Shown: positions 47,688-56,601 of the stretch, piece by piece
Position numbering within the stretch: the first letter of the stretch is position 1
How the letters are laid out: each line of letters begins with the position of its first letter
From: Massilia sp. Root133
Lineage (GTDB): Bacteria > Pseudomonadota > Gammaproteobacteria > Burkholderiales > Burkholderiaceae_D
DNA length: 64,000 bases
Assembly (NCBI RefSeq): GCF_001426525.1
Contig: NZ_LMEW01000007.1
Location: 1 to 64,000, forward strand
Direction of reading: 5' to 3'
Notes under the pieces: generated by a model
The model's input: only the letters and a program-made list of their open reading frames with translations
What the model was told of the DNA's origin: nothing
Databases searched by the model: none
Program-made: the position numbers and the translations under genes

Positions 47688-47832
47688 TGTAGCGTTAGCC
47701 GTGAAAAAAACCGTTGCACGCTTTTACGGTTTCCCCATTCTTGCGCGCATCGCGGGCTTGCTACCGATGGCGGTGGCACTTGCGACTTTGCCAGCAATAA
47801 ATTACTTCTTTGCAGATTCGTATCGGGCATAA
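47671..47832 (+). CDS. 53-residue membrane peptide overlapping the PAAR gene
   Basis: ATG at 47671 opens a 53-codon frame that overlaps the last 17 bp of the PAAR gene in another frame and ends at 47832. The peptide has a basic start (MQPKGNVALAVKKTVARFYG), then a hydrophobic helix (about 23-46, ILARIAGLLPMAVALATLP), then YFFADSYRA. A GTG at 47701 would give a 43-residue form. No clear ribosome site is visible, so translation would depend on coupling to PAAR. No family is recognised; an accessory or immunity role is only suggested by position. Confidence 0.4.
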   Translation: MQPKGNVALAVKKTVARFYGFPILARIAGLLPMAVALATLPAINYFFADSYRA

Positions 47833-47851
47833 CTGCCCGCGTTTCCGTACG

Positions 47852-49084
47852 TTAGCCCAGCATCAACCCATCCAACCCAAACGGCGGCGCCTTCCCCCGC
47901 ATGAGATCCGCGAGCAGGCTCGCCGTCCCACAAGCAAACGTGAACCCGAGCGGCCCATGCCCCACGTTCAGCCATAGATTCGAATACGGCGTGGCCCCGA
48001 TGATCGGCGCACTGTTCGGCGTCGCCGGCCGCAGCCCGGCCCACGGCGTGATCTGCGTATAGTCCGCCGCGCGCGGCATCGTTTCCTTCACCTGGCGCGT
48101 GAGACTGTCCAGCCGATGAGCGTTCAGGCTCAGGTCTTCGCCGACCATGTCGACCATGGCCGCCACCCGCAGCTTGTCGCCGATGCGCGCATACAGGACC
48201 TTGCGTTCGAAGTCGGTGACGCTGATCTCGGGCGCGACATCGTCCAGGCGGATGGGTGCCGTCAGGCTATAGCCTTTCAGCGGATAAATCGGCAATGACA
48301 GCCCCGCCGATTCCCCAAGCATGCGGCTCTGCATGCCGGCCGCCAGCACATACGCGTCGGCCGACAGTACCCCGTCCGATGTCTGCACGCCGGCGATCCG
48401 GCCGCCGCCAGTGACGAAGCGCAAAGCCTCGCCATGCACGAACCCCGAGAAGCGCGGATGCGCCGCGATACGTTCGGCCAGCGCAACGCAGAACGCGTAG
48501 CAATCCGCCACCGCTTCGCCGCCGTTGTAGATCCCGCCCGCGAGCTTGTTTTCCATCGCGGCCAGCGCGGGTTCGTGCGCGACGCATTCGGAAGCATCCC
48601 ACACGGCGCCGGCATTCGGTTTCGCGGCCGCCGCGTCGAAAGCGGCGCGCGTGCGGTAGACGACGAGCTTGCCCGCGTCGCGCCATGCGAACGCGTCCAG
48701 CGGCACGACGGGTGCCAGCGCGGCCATTGCCTGGCGCGACAGTTCGCCCAGTTGCAGCAGCTTGTTCGTCGTCTTGCGGTTCAGGTCGGCGCGGCAGTTG
48801 GCGAGGAAGGCAGCCAGCCAGCGCCACTGGTGCGCGTCGAATTGCGGACGAAAGCGCAGCGGGCCATGTTCCTGGAACAGCCATTTCACGGCCTTCAGCG
48901 GCACGCCCGCATCCGCCAGTGGCGACACGTAGCGGTAGCTCAGTTGCCCGCCATTGCTGTAGCTCGTGCCGGTGCCCACGCCCGGTGCGCGTTCCAGCAG
49001 CGTGACCCGGTAGCCGGCTTCGAGAAGCCACCACGCCGAGGTCAGGCCGACGACGCCGCCGCCGATGACGATTACTTGTTGCAT
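47852..49084 (-). CDS. dadA: D-amino acid dehydrogenase small subunit
   Basis: 410 residues, FAD-dependent DAO fold. FAD motif VIVIGGGVVGLTSAWWLLEAGY at the start, GTSYSNGGQLSYRYVSPLAD, and the C-terminal NLWLNVGHGPLGFTFACGTASLLADL, all typical of DadA. It oxidises D-alanine and other D-amino acids to keto acids at the inner membrane, passing electrons to quinones. A racemase partner (dadX) is not adjacent. Neighbouring D-Ala-D-Ala dipeptidase and carboxypeptidase genes further right could supply D-alanine. Confidence 0.92.
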   Translation of the reverse strand: MQQVIVIGGGVVGLTSAWWLLEAGYRVTLLERAPGVGTGTSYSNGGQLSYRYVSPLADAGVPLKAVKWLFQEHGPLRFRPQFDAHQWRWLAAFLANCRADLNRKTTNKLLQLGELSRQAMAALAPVVPLDAFAWRDAGKLVVYRTRAAFDAAAAKPNAGAVWDASECVAHEPALAAMENKLAGGIYNGGEAVADCYAFCVALAERIAAHPRFSGFVHGEALRFVTGGGRIAGVQTSDGVLSADAYVLAAGMQSRMLGESAGLSLPIYPLKGYSLTAPIRLDDVAPEISVTDFERKVLYARIGDKLRVAAMVDMVGEDLSLNAHRLDSLTRQVKETMPRAADYTQITPWAGLRPATPNSAPIIGATPYSNLWLNVGHGPLGFTFACGTASLLADLMRGKAPPFGLDGLMLG

Positions 49085-49183
49085 CCGTGCACGCTTTTGA
49101 TCATGGACATGCGAAGAAGCTTAGGGGCTGGCCTTGCGCTCGGCTAATGAATGTAGAGCGGCAGGGCATAACCGGTGTTCATG

Positions 49184-50461
49184 TTATGCACTGTTGTTGG
49201 GCATGATCGCGCCCCGATACAGGGCGGTCAGGATGCATTCCTGGAACCGCGCCAGCGATGAATACTTGCCCTTGTTGGCGAGCGCGAACGGATCGGTCGA
49301 CGTACCGCCCACCAGCACGATCATCCCATTCCGCCGCTTCGGATCGAACGCGAACACGGACATCAGCCCGTATGCATCTCCCAGGTGCCCGACGGCCGGG
49401 AAGCCGCCACCTTCGACGAGACGTATCCCCGTTTCGTCAGGGAACTGTTCGTTGCCAAGCCCCCAGCAATGAAACAGCCCATCCGATGTGTCGCCGTTGC
49501 GGCCGTCATACGTCCATTGCCGGCTGAACATCAGCGACAGCGTGGCCGGCTTCAACAGCTGCGGGCCTTGCCCCATCAGCATGCGCATCACGACCCCCAT
49601 GTCGCGCGCGCTGATGCGCAGGCCGCCGGTCGGACTGAACGGCGTGGCGTTCGTACCGATGACGTAACGGTCGATGGCAACAGGCGGCTTGACGCTGTAA
49701 TCGTCGACCTGGGCGATCCACGGGCCGGCCGGATCCCACACCTCCGTGTCGACCGTGCGCTTGCGGTACAGCGTGGCCAGATTGGCCAGCGCCTTGGGCG
49801 GTAGTTCTGAAGGGAGATAGCCAGCCTGTAAGCCCAGCGGCTCGACCAGCAGGCGCTGCATCAGGCGGTCGAAGCGTTCGCCCGTCACACGTTCCATCAC
49901 GGTGCCGATGACGCCCCAGCCGAGGTTGCAGTACGTGAAGTAGGCGCCCGGGCCCGCGTTGGCCGCAAACATCCGGGCGTCGATCACATCCTTCAGCGCG
50001 ACGTCCGCGCCCCACGAATAGCCGGCATCGTCGCGCAGCGAGGACGTGTGCGTGAGCAGGTGGCGCAGGGTGATTGACTGGCCGGGGAAATGCGGATTGC
50101 GCAAGGTAAAGCCGAGGTAGCCGGAGACGTCCGCGTCCAGGCTGACCTTGCCGTCTTCGAGCAGGCGCATCAGCCCGAGCGTCGTCATCATCTTCGAGAT
50201 CGACGCGATACGGAACAATGTATCAGGGCCAACGTTCTTGTCCGGCAGGCCGTCGTGCCCGATGAAGCGCCGGCCGCACTGATAAGCGTAACTGACCTGT
50301 CCGGCGCGGATCGCCAGCACGGACAGGCTCGCCAGCTCGCAGGCCGGATCCGCGGCAATGGCGGCGAGTTCCCCGTCCAGCCGGCGCGGCGGCGCCGCCA
50401 GCAACGGTCCGGTGGCACCGAGCAAGCCCATGCCAAGCAACAAACGCCGCGCTCTGTTCAT
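49184..50461 (-). CDS. serine beta-lactamase-like hydrolase (class C fold), exported
   Basis: 425 residues with a signal peptide (MNRARRLLLGMGLLGATGPLLA). Active-site SxxK is Ser87-Ile-Ser-Lys90, the second motif is YCN (FTYCNLGWG), and GHLGDAYG occupies the place of KTG. Such proteins are D-aminopeptidases, esterases or penicillin-recognising carboxypeptidases and are seldom true beta-lactamases. HLG in place of KTG argues for an esterase or peptidase. In-frame starts at 50467 and 50473 are possible; 50461 has GGGGA at good distance. It is divergent from murQ. Confidence 0.85.
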   Translation of the reverse strand: MNRARRLLLGMGLLGATGPLLAAPPRRLDGELAAIAADPACELASLSVLAIRAGQVSYAYQCGRRFIGHDGLPDKNVGPDTLFRIASISKMMTTLGLMRLLEDGKVSLDADVSGYLGFTLRNPHFPGQSITLRHLLTHTSSLRDDAGYSWGADVALKDVIDARMFAANAGPGAYFTYCNLGWGVIGTVMERVTGERFDRLMQRLLVEPLGLQAGYLPSELPPKALANLATLYRKRTVDTEVWDPAGPWIAQVDDYSVKPPVAIDRYVIGTNATPFSPTGGLRISARDMGVVMRMLMGQGPQLLKPATLSLMFSRQWTYDGRNGDTSDGLFHCWGLGNEQFPDETGIRLVEGGGFPAVGHLGDAYGLMSVFAFDPKRRNGMIVLVGGTSTDPFALANKGKYSSLARFQECILTALYRGAIMPNNSA

Positions 50462-50642
50462 CGTCATCCCCATTTCACCGATATGCAGGCGAGAATACGG
50501 ACTGATCCCGCGCCGGGCAAATACTGCGATGTCAATCCCGCATAACTTTTCGGAATGACAACGGCCGATCCTTTCATGACAGCCCCGGCGGCATCGGTAT
50601 TACACTGGTCATGTCCGCACATCCAGGTCGAACAACAACGCG

Positions 50643-51524
50643 ATGCTGAACACCGAAACCCCCGCCCCGCAACACGCGTCCCTCGATCAATATCCCACCG
50701 CCGAGCTGGTCAACGTGCTCGTCGACGACCAGTACAAGGCCGTCGATGCCGTGCGTGCCGCCGCGCCGCGCATCGCCGCGGCCGTCACCGCTGCGCAGCC
50801 CCGGATGGAGCGGGGCGGGCGCCTCGTGTATGTGGGCGCCGGAACGTCCGGCCGGCTGGGCGTGCTGGACAGTATCGAGCTGTACCCGACCTTCTCCTGG
50901 CCGCACGACCGGGCCGTCGCGCTGCTGGCCGGCGGGACGGATGCGATGTTCGTCGCCGTCGAAGGTGCCGAGGACGATGTGGACCAGGGTGCGGCCGATA
51001 TCCGCAACGCGAACGTGGGGCCGGACGACGTCGTGCTGGCCCTCGCCGCATCGGGCGCGACGCCGTATGTGCTGGGCGCCCTGCGCGCCGCGCGCGCGGC
51101 CGGGGCGCTGACGATCGGCTTCGCCAACAATCCGGAGGCGCCCGTCGCCGGCGAGGCCGAGATCGGGGTCACCCTGGACACGGGCCCGGAAGCCATCTCG
51201 GGCAGCACGCGTTTAAAAGCGGGCACGTCGCAGAAGATCGCGCTGAACACCTTCTCCAGCGCTTTGATGGTGCGTTTGAACAAGGTTTATGGCAACCTGA
51301 TGGTAGACTTGAAGGCGACCAATGCCAAGCTGGTCCGCCGAGCCATCCGCCTGACGTCGTTCGCGACCGGGGCCGACGAGGAGGCGGCCCGCGCGGTGCT
51401 GGCGCAGTGCGACTTCCATGTCAAGGTCGCGATCGTGGCCTTGTCCAAGAACATCCCTGTCGAGCAGGCGCGTGCCCTGCTGGAGAGCGCGCGCGGCAGC
51501 GTGCGCGCCGCCCTGGCCGGCTGA
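50643..51524 (+). CDS. murQ: N-acetylmuramic acid 6-phosphate etherase
   Basis: 293 residues, SIS-fold lyase. LVYVGAGTSGRLGVLDSIELYPTFSW, VAVEGAEDDVDQGAADI (catalytic Glu region), LAASGATPYVLGALRAAR and STRLKAGTSQKIALNTFSSALMVRLNKVYGNLMVDL are all MurQ signatures. It removes D-lactate from MurNAc-6-phosphate to give GlcNAc-6-phosphate in the cytoplasm. It heads a rightward run of cell-wall salvage genes. Its phosphorylated substrate would come from a kinase; the BadF-type kinase at 55645 is the candidate. Confidence 0.95.
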   Translation: MLNTETPAPQHASLDQYPTAELVNVLVDDQYKAVDAVRAAAPRIAAAVTAAQPRMERGGRLVYVGAGTSGRLGVLDSIELYPTFSWPHDRAVALLAGGTDAMFVAVEGAEDDVDQGAADIRNANVGPDDVVLALAASGATPYVLGALRAARAAGALTIGFANNPEAPVAGEAEIGVTLDTGPEAISGSTRLKAGTSQKIALNTFSSALMVRLNKVYGNLMVDLKATNAKLVRRAIRLTSFATGADEEAARAVLAQCDFHVKVAIVALSKNIPVEQARALLESARGSVRAALAG

Positions 51525-51570
51525 CGCGGCGCGGGCCCCAGCAACGCCCGCCGGCCGACGACGAAAGAAC

Positions 51571-52836
51571 ATGCAGACTACGCAATCCAAGAACCCGTGG
51601 CTGTGGGTGCCCTCGCTGTATTTCGGCCAGGCCATCCCCTACATCGTCGCCAACAGCCTGTCCGTCATCATGTACAAGGACATGGGGCTGTCCAACACCG
51701 ACATCGCCTTTTATACGAGCCTGCTGTACCTGCCCTGGGTGATCAAGCCGCTGTGGTCGCCGGTCGTCGACCTGTTCGGCACCAAGCGCGGCTGGACGGT
51801 GTCTCTGCAACTGGTGCTGGCCGCCGCGTTGGGGGCCGTCGGCGGGACACTCCACCTACCGTCGTTCTTCATGATCAGCCTGGCGGTCATGTGGGTGATG
51901 GCATTCGCATCCGCCACGCACGACATTTCCGCCGACGGCTTTTATATGCTGGGCCTGCGCCAGCAACAGCAGGCCGCTTATGTCGGCGTGCGCTCGACGT
52001 TTTACCGGCTTGCCACCCTGGCCGCGCAGGGACCGCTCGTGATCCTGGCCGGCCATCTCTCGACATCGCTGGGCGACGTGCACCAGGCGTGGAGCATCGT
52101 GTTCTTCGTGCTGTGCGGGCTGTTCTTCGCGCTCTGCGCATGGCACCAGGCCGTGCTGCCGCGGCCTGATACGGATCACCGGGCGGCAGAAGGGACCAAT
52201 CCCGTCGCCAGCTTCTTCGCCACCTTCGCCAGCTTTTTCCGCAAGCGCGACATCTGGCTGATCCTCGGTTTCATTCTGACGTTCCGCCTGGGCGAATCGC
52301 AGCTGCTGAAGCTCGTCGCGCCGTTCCTCAAGGACCCGGTGAGCGCGGGCGGCCTGGGCCTCACGACCGAGCAGTACGGCACCGCGTACGGCACCATCGG
52401 CATCATCGCGCTGACCATCGGCGGCCTGTTCGGCGGTTATCTGATCTCGCGCCTCGGCCTGAAACGCTGCCTGTGGCTGATGGTCCTGGCCGTGCACTTG
52501 CCGGACCTCGTGTTCGTGTACCTGTCGTCCGCGCAGCCGCAGAATTTCGGCGTCATCTGCGGCTTCCTCGCGATCGAGCAGTTCGGCTACGGCTTTGGTT
52601 TCACCGCCATGCTGATGTACATGATCATGGTGTCGGAAGGCCCGTACAAGACGGCCCATTACGCGATCTGCACGGGCCTGATGGCGCTCGGCATGATGGT
52701 GCCGGGCATGTGGAGCGGCAAGCTGCAGGAGATGATCGGCTACCAGCATTTCTTCGTCTGGACCTGCCTCGCGACGATCCCCGCCTTCGCGATGGCGGCA
52801 TTGGTAAAAATCGATCCGGAGTTCGGCAAGAAGTGA
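51571..52836 (+). CDS. AmpG-like MFS permease, probable muropeptide or amino sugar importer
   Basis: 421 residues, about 12 membrane spans. The opening LYFGQAIPYIVANSLSVIMYKDMGLSNTDIAFYTSLLYLPWVIKPLWSPVVD and DISADGFYMLGL are characteristic of the AmpG-like MFS branch. E. coli AmpG takes up GlcNAc-anhydroMurNAc peptides. Placed directly between murQ and a NagX-like gene, it most likely imports cell-wall fragments or MurNAc. The start has only a weak ribosome site (GAAAG). It ends in a GTGA overlap with the next gene. Confidence 0.85.
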   Translation: MQTTQSKNPWLWVPSLYFGQAIPYIVANSLSVIMYKDMGLSNTDIAFYTSLLYLPWVIKPLWSPVVDLFGTKRGWTVSLQLVLAAALGAVGGTLHLPSFFMISLAVMWVMAFASATHDISADGFYMLGLRQQQQAAYVGVRSTFYRLATLAAQGPLVILAGHLSTSLGDVHQAWSIVFFVLCGLFFALCAWHQAVLPRPDTDHRAAEGTNPVASFFATFASFFRKRDIWLILGFILTFRLGESQLLKLVAPFLKDPVSAGGLGLTTEQYGTAYGTIGIIALTIGGLFGGYLISRLGLKRCLWLMVLAVHLPDLVFVYLSSAQPQNFGVICGFLAIEQFGYGFGFTAMLMYMIMVSEGPYKTAHYAICTGLMALGMMVPGMWSGKLQEMIGYQHFFVWTCLATIPAFAMAALVKIDPEFGKK

Positions 52837-53969
52837 ACCATCAACGCCTCGTGTCGCTCGACGCCTTCCGCGGTTTTACCATTGCCGCGATGGTGCTGGT
52901 CAATAATCCGGGCGACTGGGGCCATCTGTACGGACCGCTGGAACACGCCAGGTGGAACGGCTGGACTTTTACGGACTGCATCTTCCCGTTCTTCCTGTTC
53001 ATCGGCGGCGTGGCGATGGCCCTGTCGCTGGGCCGCCTGGCAGCAGCCGGTGCCGACCGTCCGCGCCTGCTCGCCAAGCTGGCCAGGCGCGCGCTGCTGA
53101 TCTTCCTGATCGGCTTCCTGCTGAACTTCATGCCCTACTTCAATATCGACAAAGTGCGCATCCCCGGCGTGCTGCAGCGGATCGCGCTGTGCACCTTGCT
53201 GGCCGCACCCATCGTCGTGTACTGCGGCTGGCGCGCGCAACTGGCCATCATCGCCGGCGTGCTGGCGCTGTACAGCGTGCTGATGCTCTACGTTCCCGTG
53301 CCGGGCATCGGCGCCGGCGTGCTGGAGCCGGGACAGGACTTCGGCGCGTGGGTCGACCGCACGCTGCTGGGCAAGCACTTGTGGGTGCAGGCTAAGACGT
53401 GGGATCCGGAAGGCATCGTGTCGACCTTGCCCGCGCTGTGCAGCCAGCTGTTCGGCGTGCTGGCCGGGCGCTGGCTCGCGTCGAACGTGGACCGCACGCG
53501 GCAGGTGGCCGGCCTGGTGGTCGCCGGCATCGCGTGCGTCGCGATTGGGATGTTTCTCGATATCATTCTCATGCCGATCAACAAGAGCCTGTGGACACCG
53601 TCGTACTGCTTCCTGATGACCGGCCTGGCCTGCCTGGCATTTTCCGCATTCTATTGGCCGCTGGACGTGAGTCCGTCGTCCCGTGTACGTACGCTGGCGG
53701 CGCGCTGGACTCTTCCGTTCGTCATCTACGGCATGAACGCGCTGTTCATCTTTGCATTTTCCGGATTTGTCGCGAAAATGCTGGGTTATGTAAAATTCGC
53801 GCAGCCGGACGGCAGCCAGCACACGCTGGGGCAGGTGTTGTATGCGCCGATCGCCGCGTTGACGATCGGCGCCGTCAATACGTCGCTGCTGCATGCCGTG
53901 TTGTTCGACGCGTGCATGTTCCTCGTCGCGTGGGGCATGTGGCGCAAACGGTGGTTCGTCAAAGTCTAG
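52833..53969 (+). CDS. nagX: NagX-like membrane acyltransferase (DUF5009/HGSNAT family)
   Basis: 378 residues, about ten membrane spans. Begins with GTG inside a GTGA overlap with the MFS gene. Motifs LVSLDAFRGFTIAAMVLVNNPGDWGHLYGPLEHARWNGWTFTDCIFPFFLFIGG and GVLQRIALC match NagX and heparan-alpha-glucosaminide N-acetyltransferase relatives. NagX occurs in many bacterial chitin and GlcNAc gene clusters; the reaction is not firmly known, and acetyl transfer to amino sugars across the membrane is the family-based guess. Confidence 0.85.
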   Translation: MNHQRLVSLDAFRGFTIAAMVLVNNPGDWGHLYGPLEHARWNGWTFTDCIFPFFLFIGGVAMALSLGRLAAAGADRPRLLAKLARRALLIFLIGFLLNFMPYFNIDKVRIPGVLQRIALCTLLAAPIVVYCGWRAQLAIIAGVLALYSVLMLYVPVPGIGAGVLEPGQDFGAWVDRTLLGKHLWVQAKTWDPEGIVSTLPALCSQLFGVLAGRWLASNVDRTRQVAGLVVAGIACVAIGMFLDIILMPINKSLWTPSYCFLMTGLACLAFSAFYWPLDVSPSSRVRTLAARWTLPFVIYGMNALFIFAFSGFVAKMLGYVKFAQPDGSQHTLGQVLYAPIAALTIGAVNTSLLHAVLFDACMFLVAWGMWRKRWFVKV

Positions 53970-53978
53970 GAGTTGGTG

Positions 53979-55571
53979 TTGCAACCTGATCAAAAACGAC
54001 GCGCATTCGCGTTCGCGGGAGTCGCCGGTGCGCTGGCGATGGGAGGCCTCATGTCGGGCTGCAGTTCGACGCCTCCGCTGGTGAGCAACGTCCCCGCCGG
54101 CGATGAGCCGCCGCCCGCCCCGCGTGAATTCCGGGCCGCGTGGGTGTCGACCGTCGCCAACATCGACTGGCCCAGCAAGCCGAACCTCTCCGCCGACAAG
54201 CAGCAGGCCGAAGCCATCGCCATCCTCGACCGCGCCAAGGCGCTGAACCTGAACGCCATCGTGCTGCAGGTGCGCCCGTCCGCGGACGCCATCTATCCGT
54301 CCAAGCTGGAACCGTGGTCGGAATATCTGACGGGCCTGCAGGGCCAGGCGCCGCAACCATGGTACGACCCGCTGAAATTCTGGGTCACGCAGGCGCACGC
54401 GCGCGGGCTCGAGCTGCACGCGTGGTTCAACCCGTACCGCGCCCGCCACAACGGCGCCCGCTCGCCGGCCGCGCCGAACCACATCACGCGCACGAATCCT
54501 GCCGCCGTCAAGACCTACGGTAAATACCAGTGGATGGACCCGGGCGAGGAGGCCGCCGTCAAGCAGACGCTGGACGTCGTGCTCGACGTCGTGCGCCGCT
54601 ACGACATCGACGGCGTCCACATCGACGATTATTTTTATCCGTACCCGATCGAGGCCCCGACGGCGACCGGCGCGGAAGGCGCCGCGCTGGAAGGCCGCAC
54701 CGCGAAGGCCGAGCTGGATTTTCCGGACGAACCGGCGTGGCAGCGCTACCTGGCCGGCGGCGGGCGGCTCGATCGCGCGTCGTGGCGGCGCCAGAACGTC
54801 AACCGCCTGATCGAGGCCATGTACGAGGGCATCCACCGCGAGAAGAGCTGGGTGCGCTTCGGCATCAGCCCGTTCGGCCTGGGCCGGCCGGACCGCCGCC
54901 CGCGCGGCATCGTCGGCTTTTCGCAGTACGACAAGCTGTATGCGGACGCCGAGACGTGGCTGCAAAATGGCTGGCTCGATTATTTCTCGCCGCAGTTGTA
55001 CTGGGGCATCCGCCAGCCGGGCCAGGCGTACGACGTGCTGCTGGACTACTGGCTGACGCAGAATCCAAAAGGCCGCCACGTGTGGCCGGGCCTGTTCACG
55101 AGCCGCATCGGCGCGCCGACGAAGGAGTATCCGCCGCAGGAAATCCTCGACCAGATCGACCACACGCGATCTCGTCCGAGCGCGAATGGCCACGTGCACT
55201 TCAGCATGGCGCCGCTGATGGAAAACCGCAAAGGGATCAGCGACCAGCTGCGCGCCGTGTCCTATCCGGGACCCGCGCTCGTGCCCGCCACACCATGGCT
55301 CGGCAACGAAGGGCCGGGCGCGCCCTCCGTCGCGGCCGTGCGCAAGGGCCCGTCCGTGTACCTGAAACTCGCGGCCGGCAAGGCCAATGCGATGTACGCG
55401 ATCTGGTCGCGCTTCGGCAACCAGTGGCGCTTCGCCGTGGCGCCCGCGTCACGCGTGGACTGGGCCGTGCCGGACGATGCGAAGCTGGGCGCGGCGGATG
55501 CCGTCGTCGTCAGCGCCGTCGACCGCCTGGGCAACGAGAGTCCCAGGATCGAAGCCTGGCGCAAGGCATAA
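53979..55571 (+). CDS. GHL10 family glycoside hydrolase-like lipoprotein
   Basis: 530 residues. A twin-arginine-like N-region (KRRAFAFAG) and lipobox (LMSGC) direct export and lipidation. The body is a GH10-like TIM barrel (about 45-390) with FRAAWVSTVANIDWPSKP, NAIVLQVRPSADAIYPS, HAWFNPYRA, DIDGVHIDDYFYPYP, GISPFGLGRP and DYFSPQLYWGI. A C-terminal Fn3-like part (about 430-525) follows. GHL10 proteins probably cut peptidoglycan or related glycans; DigH of E. coli cleaves denuded septal glycans. The start is unusual: AGGAG is 6 nt before TTG (53979) and 3 nt before GTG (53976). Confidence 0.85.
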   Translation: MQPDQKRRAFAFAGVAGALAMGGLMSGCSSTPPLVSNVPAGDEPPPAPREFRAAWVSTVANIDWPSKPNLSADKQQAEAIAILDRAKALNLNAIVLQVRPSADAIYPSKLEPWSEYLTGLQGQAPQPWYDPLKFWVTQAHARGLELHAWFNPYRARHNGARSPAAPNHITRTNPAAVKTYGKYQWMDPGEEAAVKQTLDVVLDVVRRYDIDGVHIDDYFYPYPIEAPTATGAEGAALEGRTAKAELDFPDEPAWQRYLAGGGRLDRASWRRQNVNRLIEAMYEGIHREKSWVRFGISPFGLGRPDRRPRGIVGFSQYDKLYADAETWLQNGWLDYFSPQLYWGIRQPGQAYDVLLDYWLTQNPKGRHVWPGLFTSRIGAPTKEYPPQEILDQIDHTRSRPSANGHVHFSMAPLMENRKGISDQLRAVSYPGPALVPATPWLGNEGPGAPSVAAVRKGPSVYLKLAAGKANAMYAIWSRFGNQWRFAVAPASRVDWAVPDDAKLGAADAVVVSAVDRLGNESPRIEAWRKA

Positions 55572-55644
55572 CCTTGGGTCATGCATCGCCCGCCACCATT
55601 CATTCGCCCGATGAGCGCCTGACGGCGTACACTGGCGGGTGATC

Positions 55645-56601
55645 ATGATCGATTCGCAACCCGAACCTATACCGCCGAGTCCGGCTGGCAGCCTGGGACT
55701 CGGCATCGACGCCGGCGGCACCGAGACGCGCTGGGCCCTTGCCGCGCCCGGCGGCGCCATCGTGGCCGAGGGCCGCGTCGCCGGCCTGTCCGCGCTGCAG
55801 ATGGGTACGCCGCACGGCCGCGACGCGGTCCGCGCCACCTTCGCCGAACTGGCGACGCAAGCCCTCGTGCACGGCGTGCCGGGCCGGGTCGAAGCGGGCC
55901 TGACGGGCTTCGGTGGCGACAGCGAACTGCTGCAGCGCTGGCTGGCGGAAGAGCTGCACCTCGATCCGGCCCGCATCCACTTCTGCAGCGACATGGAGAT
56001 CGCCTACCGCGCCAGCTTCGCGCCGGGCGAAGGCTATCTCGTGTACGCGGGCACGGGCTCCATCGGCGCCTTCGTCGACGTACACGGCCAGTTCCACCGT
56101 GCGGGCGGCCGCGGCGTCGTGCTGGACGATGGCGGCGGCGGCTTCTGGATCGCGAAGGAAGCGCTGCGCCACATCTGGCGCCTCGAAGACGAGCGGCCCG
56201 GCAGCTGGGAATCGTCGCCGCTGGCGCAGGCCGTGTTCGACTACGTCGGCGGCGCCGATTGGGCATATTCGCGCCAGTTCATCTATGGCCAGGAACGGGG
56301 CGCCGTCGGCAAGCTGGCGCTCGCGGTGGCGGCGACGGCCGATAAGGATCCCGTCTCAGCCGACATCCTGCGCGCGGCCGGCCGCGAACTCGCGCGCCTC
56401 GCGCTGGCGCTGACGGGGCGCTTCGGACCGCGTCCCGTCGCCGTGTCCGGGCGGGCGGCGGAGCTGCATCCGCTGATCGTCGACACCATGCGCGCGACGC
56501 TGCCCGGCATCGCCTTGACACAGACCCCGGGCCAGGCCCATCACGCGGCGGCGCGCATGGCGCTCGCTGCCGATCCACTCAACCCCATGACATCGACATG
56601 A
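55645..56601 (+). CDS. BadF/BcrA-type ATPase, probable MurNAc/GlcNAc kinase
   Basis: 318 residues, sugar-kinase/Hsp70 fold. Phosphate-1 motif GIDAGGTETRWAL at 20-32, YLVYAGTGSIGAF for the second phosphate loop, DDGGGGFWIAKEAL, and VAVSGRAAELHPLI for the adenosine site. The family includes mammalian NAGK and clostridial MurK, which phosphorylates MurNAc and GlcNAc. With murQ in the same run, a MurK-like role that supplies MurNAc-6-phosphate fits best. The ATG at 55645 is preferred to GTG at 55639. It overlaps the amidase gene by ATGA. Confidence 0.85.
   Translation: MIDSQPEPIPPSPAGSLGLGIDAGGTETRWALAAPGGAIVAEGRVAGLSALQMGTPHGRDAVRATFAELATQALVHGVPGRVEAGLTGFGGDSELLQRWLAEELHLDPARIHFCSDMEIAYRASFAPGEGYLVYAGTGSIGAFVDVHGQFHRAGGRGVVLDDGGGGFWIAKEALRHIWRLEDERPGSWESSPLAQAVFDYVGGADWAYSRQFIYGQERGAVGKLALAVAATADKDPVSADILRAAGRELARLALALTGRFGPRPVAVSGRAAELHPLIVDTMRATLPGIALTQTPGQAHHAAARMALAADPLNPMTST

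Noticed and set aside
41050-47850. T6SS cassette as part of a prophage
   Set aside because: There are no phage structural, lysis or integrase genes; VgrG, DUF4123, Tle1 and PAAR form a normal T6SS cargo unit.
49184-50461. AmpC-type beta-lactamase
   Set aside because: SxxK and YxN are present, but the KTG box is replaced by an HLG-type segment, as in esterase or peptidase relatives.
52740-55199. 819-codon minus-strand open frame
   Set aside because: It is antisense to the NagX-like and GHL10 genes, and His/Arg/Gln-rich with no recognisable domain.
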